Position numbers and translations under genes: made by a program
DNA from: Chara braunii
Lineage: Eukaryota; Streptophyta; Charophyceae; Charales; Characeae
NCBI GenBank assembly: GCA_003427395.1
Contig: BFEA01000367.1
Location: forward strand, 105,023-135,556
Direction: 5' to 3'
Length of the DNA: 30,534 nt
Shown: positions 1-8,638 of the stretch, one piece after another
Layout: every line of letters begins with the position of its first letter
Numbering within the stretch: position 1 is the stretch's first letter
The notes under the pieces: model-generated
What the model saw: the letters and a program-made list of their open reading frames with translations, nothing else
The model's database searches: none
What the model was told of the DNA's origin: nothing

Positions 1-14
1 TAGAAACCAAAACA

Positions 15-242
15 ATGATTCAAGCTGAAATCCTTTGCAAATGGCGGAAGATCAGACAAGCCTGGACAGAAGATGAGGAACAGCGGAACAAGGAGAGACT
101 GAGTTTCTACAGGAACTGGCTGCTAAATGGCAAAATCGCGGAGCTACGAGAGGACCGGGTATGCTGGAAAGAGTTGCACAACTCAATGCCGGAAAGGATT
201 TTTCAACAACATGCAACGTCGGAGGAAGCAATCGTATCTTAG
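15..242 (+). pseudogene. C-terminal tail of LINE ORF2 protein (fragment)
   Basis: A 75-residue lysine/glutamate-rich open frame with a helical pattern. Its segment around KWRKIRQAWTEDEEQRNKE, then FYRNWLLNGK, lines up with the ORF2 tails of LINE-A (RWRKLEAQLDIFQTDRDIKK, then FCTDWLARG) and LINE-B (HWEDVKAQIRHTHTQHDTDQ, then FCTRWLGGK). This short tail lies after the zf-RVT domain in both complete cases. Its function is unknown. The charged helix followed by an aromatic-x3-W-L motif could be a multimerisation or nucleic-acid contact, which is inference. The start is cut by the window edge, so the ATG at 15 is probably internal. Confidence 0.55.
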
Positions 243-447
243 GCTACAAGGAATAAACTCCACGATTCAAGAAACCCAAGGGACACGGTCAACAAAGAAA
301 CAAGGGAGAAAGGAGGACAGGTTGGCGAAGGTGCTATAAACCGGATCGTCATAGGGACGGTAAATAAAAGATATCAACTCAGAAACTCAGAAACACAGGT
401 AGTCAGACCAGCTTCCAAGAGCGACCGTCGGAGGACAGGAGCGCAGT

Positions 448-884
448 GCGCGGGTTCAGGGTTTAAGGATAGATGATAGCTACTCAAAAGGGACAAGAGG
501 ATTGAGCAGGGAAGAAGCAGGCAGGCTAGGGCGATGGTTGGGTGCCCGCTGGGTACAATGAGTCTATCTGACAGATTTGGACTCCAGGTCCGAGAGGAGA
601 GTGGGGGATAGGACAAGCTGACGGTCAATCCTCCACCATGACGGGGCAATCAATGCTGAACGAAAGACGGGAGTTTAGGGCTCAAGGTCGAAAGGCACTC
701 ATCCAAAGGGGAAGGAAAACTGAGCGTGAAGAAAGAAGGCCGTTTTGGACAACTGAGGGACTCTTTCTAGGCATACTGATAATATCTGGCAGATCTGGAT
801 ACCAGGTCTGAGAGGAAAGAGAAGGATAGGGCAAGCTGACAGTCAATCCTCCACCGTGGTGGAGCAATCAATGCTGTTCAGGGG
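448..884 (+). repeat. LINE-C 3' UTR: two tandem modules, period about 218 bp
   Basis: Shared blocks such as CAAGCTGAC, GTCAATCCTCCACC and CAATCAATGCTG occur at 614-657 and again at 832-876, with matching upstream text (CAGAT-TGGA-CCAGGTC-GAGAGGA). The two copies are diverged. LINE-A and LINE-B also carry two modules each, ending in the same AATCAATGCT flank. Outer boundaries are approximate. Confidence 0.7.
838..876 (+). other. 3' UTR module stem-loop (LINE-C, second module)
   Basis: A perfect 7-bp stem CTCCACC / GGTGGAG with loop GT (849-864) lies between the flanks CAGTCAAT and CAATCAATGCTG. The first module (621-657) has the same flanks but its right arm has decayed. The same flanks surround different stems in LINE-A and LINE-B. 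Confidence 0.6.
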
Positions 885-973
885 TCCTTCGGTCGGACGG
901 AAGGAAGCGTGTGTGCGTTTCTATTGATGTAATAATTGCTATGACTTGCCGGTGGAATAGGAACCGGACTGAC

Positions 974-994
974 GCTCCCCAGAATAGAAGGAGT
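974..994 (+). other. LINE-C 3'-terminal hairpin
   Basis: GCTCC (974-978) pairs with GGAGT (990-994) around an 11-base loop CCAGAATAGAA. The same layout with the loop CCACC-A/G-ATAGAT(C) stands at the 3' end of LINE-A, LINE-B and LINE-D. It sits 18 bases before the T run. Confidence 0.55.
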
Positions 995-1011
995 CAGGAC
1001 CATAAGGCCCT

Positions 1012-1012
<1 letters not shown>

Positions 1013-1075
<63 letters not shown>
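1013..1075. repeat. Homopolymer T, 63 bases
   Basis: An uninterrupted T run immediately right of LINE-C. On the minus strand it reads as poly(A), as expected for the tail of a minus-strand retroposon lying to the right, but I recognise no such element there. Run length is probably unreliable in short-read assembly. Confidence 0.95.
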
Positions 1076-1080
<5 letters not shown>

Positions 1081-1279
1081 CAAGGGTGGAAAAAAAAACT
1101 AGGGTATATCGGGGTGGATGGAAACCTGTTGTTTTTTCGTCTGACTATCATTTTGCATGCACTAACCTGATGAGGGTGTTGAAAGCAGCTATAAGGGAAT
1201 TAAAAGACCCGTGCGCATAACCAGCGAGGGTGGGAACAAATGGGGGATGGCATGGAGACTGATCAAGCTTGTATATGGG

Positions 1280-1421
1280 GATACTAAGCTTGAAGATGGC
1301 GATGGGCGGCGGGCGCTATGTCCTTAAGGATATGAGAACTGCGTTTGAGAGTGGGATACTAAACTTCAAGATCACGATGGGCGCTATGTCCTTAAGAATA
1401 TGAGAACTGCGTTTGAGAATG
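1280..1421 (+). repeat. Tandem duplication of about 70 bp
   Basis: The block beginning GGATACTAAGCTTGAAGAT (1279-1353) is repeated from 1354 as GGATACTAAACTTCAAGAT. Both copies continue into GGGCGCTATGTCCTTAAG and ATATGAGAACTGCGTTTGAGA. The first copy has a few extra bases (GCGGCGG) near its middle. Confidence 0.8.
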
Positions 1422-1675
1422 GAGGTGCTTGGGATTTAATCTGTCGTAAAAAATCGGAGCTGATTTCACTCCTGCGAGCTCTGTGGAAACGACGAGACCT
1501 CCTAAATAAGGACACAGTCGGACTACTTGGACTGCTCAAAGAGTCGAAGGCAATCAATATGAAGCTTGGCCGACAGATAATTCGCTCCTTAATATCGATT
1601 GAACTGAAAAAAAGTATTGGGTTCAATCCGAGGCAGATGATAGTAGTCAAACTCACCATTCTGCCCGACGTTTGA
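1384..1675 (+). pseudogene. Unidentified open frame left of the gypsy LTR
   Basis: About 97 codons are open in one frame, entering from the tandem duplication and ending in TGA at 1673-1675. The translation is rich in Lys, Arg and Leu (around SELISLLRALWKRRDLLNKD and KLGRQIIRSLISIELKKS), with amphipathic helical spacing. I do not recognise a family. It ends 25 bases before the LTR, so it may be the coding remnant of an element that the gypsy copy landed in. The rest of 1076-1700 shows nothing else I can name. It could be chance. Confidence 0.25.
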
Positions 1676-1700
1676 TGAATATGAGGATGGTGAATGAAGC

Positions 1701-2520
1701 TGCGAGGCATAAGGCCTCGATAAGCCCTACTGGGCCCCTACTTGCAACAGTGTCGGCCGCCCTAAGTGAAGGCAGGCTTGACAGACGACAAGAGGCCTAT
1801 TTTGGACTACTTCACAACTGGGGGAAAATTCAGGCAGTTGCGCAGCGCCAGTTGGTTGAAAGCGCCCAGGTCCTGGCCTCCTTTATCAAATGCATCTGAG
1901 TCAGGCCCTGGGCAAGGTACGCAGCGTGGACCCAACTCAGGCTGCGGGCAGTTGGGCGCGGGTAACTGTCATAGGCCTTGGGCCTGATCCATTTGGACTG
2001 GGGCTCAGCCTCTCTGGGCCTCCCGGAAGCTTCTGGGCAGGGGCCCAGCGCAGCCAGGCCACATGCAAGGCAGGCAGGCCACTTCCATTTAGGAAAGGGC
2101 CTGCACACACATTGGGCATCATACACATGGTGGTCCTTGGGTGCATGTGGCATCTATGAGTTGGGGAATGAGGTTGGGAGTGATACGAGAGACATACCTG
2201 GTGCTTGAAGCGTACAGCATTGGCCGAGATCTGCTCGTACTTCGGGGAGCTGTTGACGTCATCCGCGGCATTGTAGATTAGGCTAGATCGGATCTGCCAT
2301 CTGTAGTCTGGGCGCCGGGCGCCAGATAGGATATCGACATTGGTTCTTCGTTGATGATGATGAGACTATTCCAGCGTTGTCAATTATGAGCTTTTGTTGT
2401 GTTCTTATTTGGTGGAACTCATGATGCAATTCTGCTATTGGTTCGAGGTCACGACTATCTGGTCTCATGTGTATGATGTTGTTTGGTTTCTGAAGTTCGC
2501 TATCGCTCATTGTCCTTGCA
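1701..2520 (+). repeat. 5' LTR of the Ty3/gypsy element
   Basis: It starts TGCGAGGCATAAGGCCTCG and matches the 3' LTR, which starts TGTGAGGCATAAGG at 16753 directly after a purine tract. By eye there are about 22 substitutions over about 510 aligned bases, 19 of them transitions. A 122-bp block present in the 3' copy is absent here (near 2117-2123). The right end is set at TTGCA (2520) because a primer-site-like sequence follows three bases later and because the ends are imperfect inverted repeats (TGCGAGG and CTTGCA). The end cannot be confirmed from the other copy, which runs into the N gap. Confidence 0.8.
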
Positions 2521-2523
2521 ATT

Positions 2524-2541
2524 CGGTATCGGAGCTGTGGT
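2524..2541 (+). other. Primer-binding site, initiator tRNA-Met type (degenerate)
   Basis: CGGTATCGGAGCTGTGG lies three bases after the proposed LTR end and matches the plant retroelement consensus TGGTATCAGAGC at 10 of 12 positions. A primer site is expected here for minus-strand DNA synthesis. The two mismatches fit general decay. Confidence 0.5.
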
Positions 2542-3787
2542 ACGGTGCGCTTATCTGGCGCTTGTCTTCTGGCTTTGTGGTACATGCACACAGTCTGCTA
2601 AACGAGCGGCTGTGGGAAGTGTGTAGTGAGGAGGGTGGAGACAAGTGTGGCGACCCAAGAGGTGAGGGGTATCGCCAGGAAGGCTACGTGGTGTACATTG
2701 GGTGTTCACAGTGTGATGAGAACTATCCGATGTGTGATTGATGCTGAGGTGGAACGGCTGTGCAATGCTGGTTGTGCCGAAGCAGGGATTGGTCATTACA
2801 ATCAACATCGGGTCATCTGGTGAGAATATATGTGGTTGGGGGCAGCTATTTTGAGGTACGTTGCACCTAACCTTATCTACCCTCTTCAACACTTCTTACC
2901 GTGAGGATGTGTGTTCTGTCTTGAGAGTCCTCTCATGTGAGGAGTCGAGTGCGCTCAACCTTGAGAGTCGTCAGCCTTCTGGAAGGAGAGGGTGGTGCTA
3001 TCTGAAGGGCCCTGGACGAAGCACTGGGTCACGATCACCATGCCAACCCACCGGGAGTAGAGCACGCATGCTTTGCTGCTTTGTCCTTTGTCTGCTCTCT
3101 GCGCTATAGAGGGGTTCTGAGGGGCAGGCCAGCCCTATGGGGAAGACGAGACCGGACGTGTATAAATAAATATCGGCGGGGACCTTCCATTGGCTGTGAT
3201 CGTTGTCCTGTTTGCGATGTTAAATAATTCCTGAGGACTTCGGGGGCCGTCCATAAAAACGCCTCCTGATCAGCCAATCGGTCGGTGTAAGGCTCGCTGC
3301 ACGCGAGGATAAACATGGCGCAGGGCTGGCCAGCTCAGCAGGACTCGGGGCACAGGGGTTTGCCATGTGCACACCTTCAGACACGCACGCTATTTTGGAT
3401 TGCTCAGGGACGTTGACGACAAGAGGCATTCAGGAAGAACTGAGGGAGGGGTAGATTCCAGGTGATAAGTTCGGGCAAGATTCCATTCTGCAAACACACC
3501 CAACGAATGATTTTATTTTTATTTTGATTAGTTAGATGTACAACCATTAACATTTGACAGACAACATAGTTAAGAACTATTCTTTGTTCATTGTGCTTTC
3601 TGTTTGCGAACTAGTCAAAGTCAAAGTAGTTTCGTTTGTAGGAATTTGAACTTACCTGTTGGACCCAAGTGTATCTACTTTGATGCAGCCACCGATTAAT
3701 TATTTTAATTATTATAAATCGATCTGTGCACTACGCTGCGGTAGGCATCAAAGAGTGACCTAGTGCAGATTGTGTACAGTTTTGTAG
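2542..3787 (+). other. Untranslated leader between primer site and gag
   Basis: About 1.2 kb with only short open frames in all six frames and none that resembles a known protein. It becomes AT-rich after 3500. Expected to hold the packaging signal of the element, but I see no recognisable one. Confidence 0.5.
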
Positions 3788-5670
3788 CTTACGAGCGACA
3801 GGGATACCACTAGTGAGGACGACCGGATCTTGCGATCGGCTAGACGCCCGATTGCCCACGTGGCATTAGGACCCGAGGGTGATAGGTTACTGTTCCGCCA
3901 GCTTAGGGAGAGGCAGCAGCAACAACGGAGAGCTAGGGCAGCGGAGGCCAGCAGGGCATTCGTAAGTGAAGTCGTTGCTTCAACAACCATGGCAACCGTT
4001 GCGCAGCAAAGTTCCCAGGCTAGCAGTTCATGGGTCGTAGGGTCAACGGTCGCGCAGACCCTGAGTCAGTCCACTGGCGTCATGGCAAGTCAGCCATTAG
4101 TGTTGACTTCCGATGAGATCGCCATACAGCAAGCAGCACTACAGGAGGCATAGTTGGAAAAGGCCTTAGGAGAGATAAAGGCAGAGAAGGAAAGAATGAT
4201 TAGAAGAAGAGCCAGGATGCAGCGGAGACAAACAGACATTAGCGAGTTAGAAGAGATGGACCCAGCAGAGTTGGATGATGAAGTGAGGACCTTAAGGGAA
4301 GTCTTGCTAGGTGTGGTAGAGATGCAAGATCACCAGACGACAATCTTACAGGACATCCAGCAGAGGCTGGCCGTGGTTGTCGGGCGAGCGCAGGCGGCAC
4401 CATCGCCGTCCGGGCCCGGTGCCTGGCCCGTTGTACACCCTCCTCCTTTTGTCCCACCGATGATTGGGGTATCCCTATATATAACCCCAGCATCGGTCCA
4501 AGCCGTTTCCCTGGGCATGCCGTTGACAGGAGGGTTCTCAGCAGGTCCTAGTGTACAGATTCCTGTACAGACTGTGTTTTCCCAACCTCGGTTGCCGTGA
4601 GTGGGCAGCCTGCTGTCTCGCAGCTTGCACAGCCGCAGGGTACACAACCCCAGCAGCAACTAGTACAGCAGCGTGGGCCTCAGGGTCCACAACCCGGAAT
4701 GGTACAGGTACCGGGACAAAGTCAGTGGCTTCCAAAGACAGCCATCGCTGCTCCTAAACCCTTCACGGGGGACAAGAGGGGCGAAGACCTTGACACATGG
4801 TTGAGGTCAGTGCCAGTCTATGTTAAGTGTAAACTTACCTTGCCACACGAGGAAGAGTTTGTGGCTGCCTCCAATCTAGAGGGGAGTGCAACAAGATGGT
4901 TGAGTGTAGTTGCAGGGATACGATCATGACTTCCGTGCTTGGGCAGTCAACCAGAAACTGGAGGACTTCTTCAAGATGGTGGAAGACAGGTGGCATGATC
5001 CTCAGGAGGCTCAAAAGGCCATTGACGCGATCCTGACTTTGCACAACAGACATTTTAAGTCAGTAAGAGAGGCCACCGATGCAGTAGAGCGTCCGATCTG
5101 TGTCCCTGGAGTGCGCTATGACCCCCAGGTTTTACTCACCTCCTACCTGAGATGTTTTCCTGTGCCTCGAAGGAACCAGTTGGCAGGTGAGGCCAACATC
5201 AACATGCACAACTTCCCCTCGTTCAACAAGAAGGCCCTAGACCTAGAAGACATAGGGCATGGACAAACAGGAAGAAGTCGCTGCCTCCCAACTGCAAGTC
5301 GAAGGGACGCATCATGTTCGTCGACAACGATGGTTCTACCATCGAGTTGGATGACGACTTCCAGGCAGGAGAGGGTACAGAGGCAGGCAGCGTAGAGGCT
5401 TCAGGGGGTGGAGTAGTCGCTGCCTTAGTACAAAAAGGCAAGGCGACCGGTAAACGTCGTGGAGGTTCCCGGTCTAGAAGTCAAGTAGACCCCAATGCTC
5501 CTCCATGGGAGAAAGCGGGTCTAACAGAGGACGTGTGGAAAGATCGGTACACCCAGCAGGCTTGTATCCGTTGTGGCCAATATGGCCATAATAAGTTCAA
5601 GTGTCGTAACAAAAAGGTGACCGAGAAGATCCCACCTACGATGGGGCAGGTGTTGGGATCCTCCGCGTAG
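3788..5670 (+). pseudogene. gag: gag (capsid/nucleocapsid), broken
   Basis: Gag forms the virus-like particle and binds the element's RNA. In order: an Arg/Gln-rich start (3830 on), a long coiled-coil stretch (about 4154-4370), a Pro/Gln/Gly-rich linker (4400-4740), a retrotransposon-gag-like core around KPFTGDKRGEDLDTWLRSV and further helices (4750-5240), an acidic segment (5314-5400), and a zinc knuckle C-x2-C-x4-H-x4-C (CIRCGQYGHNKFKC, 5563-5604) followed by a basic run. No ATG is visible at the start; the open frame begins after a TAG at 3785. Lesions: TAG at 4151-4153 and frame changes near 4597, 4915 and 5260. Confidence 0.8.
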
Positions 5671-5674
5671 CAAT

Positions 5675-6409
5675 GTGGCCGGGCCAATAGGAATAGTAGT
5701 TGTTCCTACTAGGGTCGAGGTGGTGGACACACCCTCGCCATCTCGAGAGATGGCCCAAGCCACTGACTCCGTTGTTGTCCCGCAAACACATTCAGACCCA
5801 TCGAGCCTTTGTTCGATGAATGTGTTTGAGTCCTTAGAGGAGCTAGAGGAGGAGTGGTCTAAATCAGACCCGCTAGCTTCTTGGATGACATTGGCTAAAA
5901 CCCCTAAGAGTGAGATGTTCGTCGGCGAGGTAGTCATCGGCGGCCGCAAGGCCGGGGCCTATTATGACACTTGCTCGACGCGAAATTTCATTAGTCGCAC
6001 GTGCGTTGAGAGACTGCGCTTACAGGGGCAAGTGCAGCGCCTGAGTCGACCTGTGGAGTCGACCTGTGCCAACAAACAGCGCATGGTAGTTCATGACTAC
6101 CTACAGAATGTTGAGTGTTGTTTCCCGTATTCGGGAGGGGAATTGAGACATCGCGTCTCGTTCCTAGTGAGCGACGATCTCCCTATGGATATGTTGTTAG
6201 GTGTGTACTACCTCTCGGTTGCACAACCCCAGTTTGACTGGGACTGAAAAGTGATCAAACACACTTTGCCAGGTGGGGGAACCGCTAGATTACGTAAGTT
6301 CAAAGCTAGTAGCCTGATTGAGTCCTATGGATGCATGTGTGCGGCCGCATTTTATAACTATTATAAGCAAAATCCGGAGGAGGGTATGTATCTAGTCTAT
6401 GTCTTGCAG
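5675..6409 (+). pseudogene. pol: pol: retropepsin-like aspartic protease, broken
   Basis: The protease would cut the Gag-Pol polyprotein. The core runs from FVGEVVIGGRKAGAYYDTCSTRNFIS to the hydrophobic segment SDDLPMDMLLGVYYLS. The position of the catalytic D-S/T-G reads D-T-C (about 5966-5974), so the glycine of the active-site triplet is replaced by cysteine, while the flanking NFIS and the later LLG match the family. A TGA at 6245-6247 interrupts the frame, which continues to 6409. A frameshift near 6405 joins the RT frame. A short acidic spacer (5770-5870) separates it from the gag zinc knuckle. Confidence 0.75.
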
Positions 6410-7800
6410 CAGGCGAGCCGGTGAAAACACCGTTGGAGATAGAGGGAGTAGTTGCTAAATACCCTAATCTATTTGAAGAGCCGAAAGGGGTTGTTGAGAG
6501 GGAGGTCGTCCACACAATAGAGATTACCCCAGGGTCTAGCATCCCGAAGGGTAGGATCTATCGCATGTCTCCACGCGAGCTTGATTAGCTTCGCCGACAA
6601 CTCAAGGAACTCGTAGAGAAGGGTTGGATCCGACCGAGTGTCTCCCGTTATGGGTCCCTAGTCTTATTTGTGCCGAAGAAGGGGGGAACTCTGAGGATGT
6701 GAATTGACTATAGGGGCCTCAATGCCATCACTGTCAAGAACCGAGAGCCCCTACCGCGCATCGATGACTTGCTAGATAGAGTGCAAGGGTGCCGGTACTT
6801 CAATAAGATAGATTTGAAGTCCGGGTACCATCAGATTGCAATGCGGCATGAGGATCAACACAAAACCGCATTTCAGACCAGGTACGGTCTGTACGAGTTT
6901 GTGGTGATGCCTTTCGGCCTCTGCAATGCTCCTGGCACCTTTTAGCACGCTATGAATCGGATCTTTCATGACTACTTGGATAAGTTTGTCATCGTGTACC
7001 TCGATGACATACTTATTTTTAGTAGGATTGTCGAGGAGCATGTTGCACACTTAAGACAAAGTCCTCAGTCTCCTTCGACAACACAAGTTCAAGATCAACG
7101 GGGAGAAATGTGAGTTTGGTCGCACCCGGATCTTGTACTTGGGTCATGAGATTTTCGCGGAGGGTTTGAAGCCCGATGACACGAAGGTGGCCAACATTCG
7201 TGACTGGCCGCGTCCTCAGTCTGTGACTGAGATGAGGTCTTTCTTAGGGATGACCGACTACTATCGCAACTTTGTGAAGAACTATAGCATATTGGCCGCC
7301 CCTTTGACTGACCTTACTCGCCTTGACATCCCATGGGAGTGGACAGACAGGTGCGAGGCTGCTTTCAGACATCTGAAGCATCCGTTGATGCATCATAAGG
7401 TCTTGAAACTTCCTGATCCTGACAAGTCGTTCATAGTAACCACGGATGCCAGCCAATATGGCATTGGCACCGTGCTTGCACGGCAGGAGGGACCAAAGTT
7501 GAGGCCAGTCGAGTACATGTCCAAAAAGATGTCGTCTCAGAAGTTGGCTAAGTCCACTTATGAGAAAGAGCTCTACGCGATTTATAAGGCACTGACCCAT
7601 TGGAGACATTACCTCCTTGGGAGGTTCTTCATCATCAGGACTGATCATCAGGCCCTGAAGTGGATGAGAACCCAGCCAATACTTTTTGATGCCTTGAAGC
7701 GCTGGATCGAAATCATTGAACAGTATGACTTTGAACCCCAGTATCTGAAGGGGGAGTACACTAAAGTTGCTGATGCCTTATCACGTAGGCCTGATTTCTC
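6410..7800 (+). pseudogene. pol: pol: reverse transcriptase and RNase H, broken
   Basis: RT copies the element RNA into DNA and RNase H removes the template. RT motifs in order: the fingers segment with [11 protein letters not shown] (6649-6680), [46 protein letters not shown], and the active site [11 protein letters not shown] with YLDD at 6997-7008. After a frameshift near 7060 the connection follows (YLGHEIFAEGLKPD, FLGMTDYYRNF), then RNase H with TDASQYGIGTVLAR, EKELYAIYKAL and TDHQALKW, so its acidic residues are kept. Stops are TAG 6586-6588, TGA 6700-6702 and TAG 6943-6945. The family is clear and the gene is dead. Confidence 0.9.
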
Positions 7801-8638
7801 TGGTGCGCTGATTACTGAGTTCGGGCTTGCGGACGATGTAACTCGCTCTTTGGTGGAAGCCTATCGCGAGGATCCGTTTATGTCTGAGATCATTTGCAGA
7901 CTCGAGGCGAAGGACAAAGTGACTTTTGTCGAGTTTGAGTTGGTCAATGGCTTGCTGTTCATTGAGAAGGCCGGGAATAAACGTTTGTGTGTGCCTAATC
8001 GTGAGTCTTTGCGTAGTTTATTTTTAGGAGAGTGTCATGACGCCACAAGACATTTTGGATATAAGAAGACTGCAGCCAATCTGCTGCAGCAGTTCTGGTG
8101 GCCCACGATGATAAAAGATGCCAAGCTGTACGTGGAGACTTGTTAGGTCTGTCAGAGAGACAAGCCACATACACAGGCCCCTCTTGGGCTTCTCAAGCCC
8201 CTTCCGATTCCGGAAAGGTCTGGTGAGAGCCTTTCCATGGACTTCATGGACACGCTGGTCAACAGCAGGAGTGGAATGAGACACATCTTCGTTATCGTGG
8301 ATAGGTTTAGCAAGTACGCTAGGTTAGTTGCGATGCCAGAGACAGCGAAGACTGAGTATGTCATTAGGTTGTTTAAGGAGAAATGGGTCAAAGATTTTGG
8401 CTTGCCAAAGTCTATTGTGAGCGATCGGGATGTTAGATTCACGAGTGAGCTGTAAAAGGCCGCAGATGCAGAACAAGGAACGCAGCTGCAGATGACATCT
8501 GGAAACCATCCAGAGGCAAACGGGCAAGCAGAGCAGGTAAACGGCGTTGTACAACACTTGTTGCAGCACTACATCAAGCCCAATCAGGTGGACTGGGATG
8601 AGAAACTTGCTCTCATCACCAGCCTGTACAACAACGCT
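7801..8638 (+). pseudogene. pol: pol: integrase, N-terminal and catalytic part, cut by the nested insertion
   Basis: Integrase inserts the element DNA. The zinc-binding H-H-C-C region is visible (H-x4-H in HDATRH near 8036-8053, then C-stop-VC at 8141-8152). The catalytic triad is present: D in MDFMD (8238-8252), D in IVSDRDVRF (8414-8440), and E in HPEANGQAEQVN (8510-8545). Stops are TAG 8144-8146 and TAA 8453-8455. The frame reads into LYNNA at 8638, where the typical integrase sequence ends and unrelated DNA begins. The rest is at 16012-16716. Confidence 0.85.
8631..8638 (+). repeat. Left copy of ACAACGCT direct repeat (probable target-site duplication)
   Basis: The 8 bases are repeated at 16012-16019. 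The flanking bases differ on both sides (A versus G, then G versus T), so the shared block is exactly 8 bases. One copy plus both outer flanks restores a continuous integrase frame. Confidence 0.7.

Larger units (their letters stand above)
1..1012 (+). mobile_element. LINE-C, 3' end of a plant-type non-LTR retrotransposon
   Basis: Only the 3' part lies in the window. It holds the end of ORF2 (15-242), a 3' UTR with two tandem modules of about 218 bp and a short 3'-terminal hairpin (974-994). It is assigned to the same family as LINE-A and LINE-B because the ORF2 tail and both 3' UTR structures recur there. Its right border is unclear. A plus-strand LINE should end in a poly(A) run, but here the sequence runs into 63 T, so the 3' junction is abnormal or belongs to another insertion. 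Confidence 0.65.

Noticed and set aside
911-1102. Open frame with a poly-Phe stretch.
   Set aside because: It is only the translation of the T63 run.
2210-2345. Exon-like open frame on the minus strand (DYRWQIRSSLIYNAADDVNSS...) ending at a CAG/GTATGT splice-donor-like site.
   Set aside because: It lies wholly inside the LTR, and the other LTR copy carries the same start. No neighbouring exon is found. A chance open frame in LTR DNA is simpler, though a captured exon cannot be excluded.
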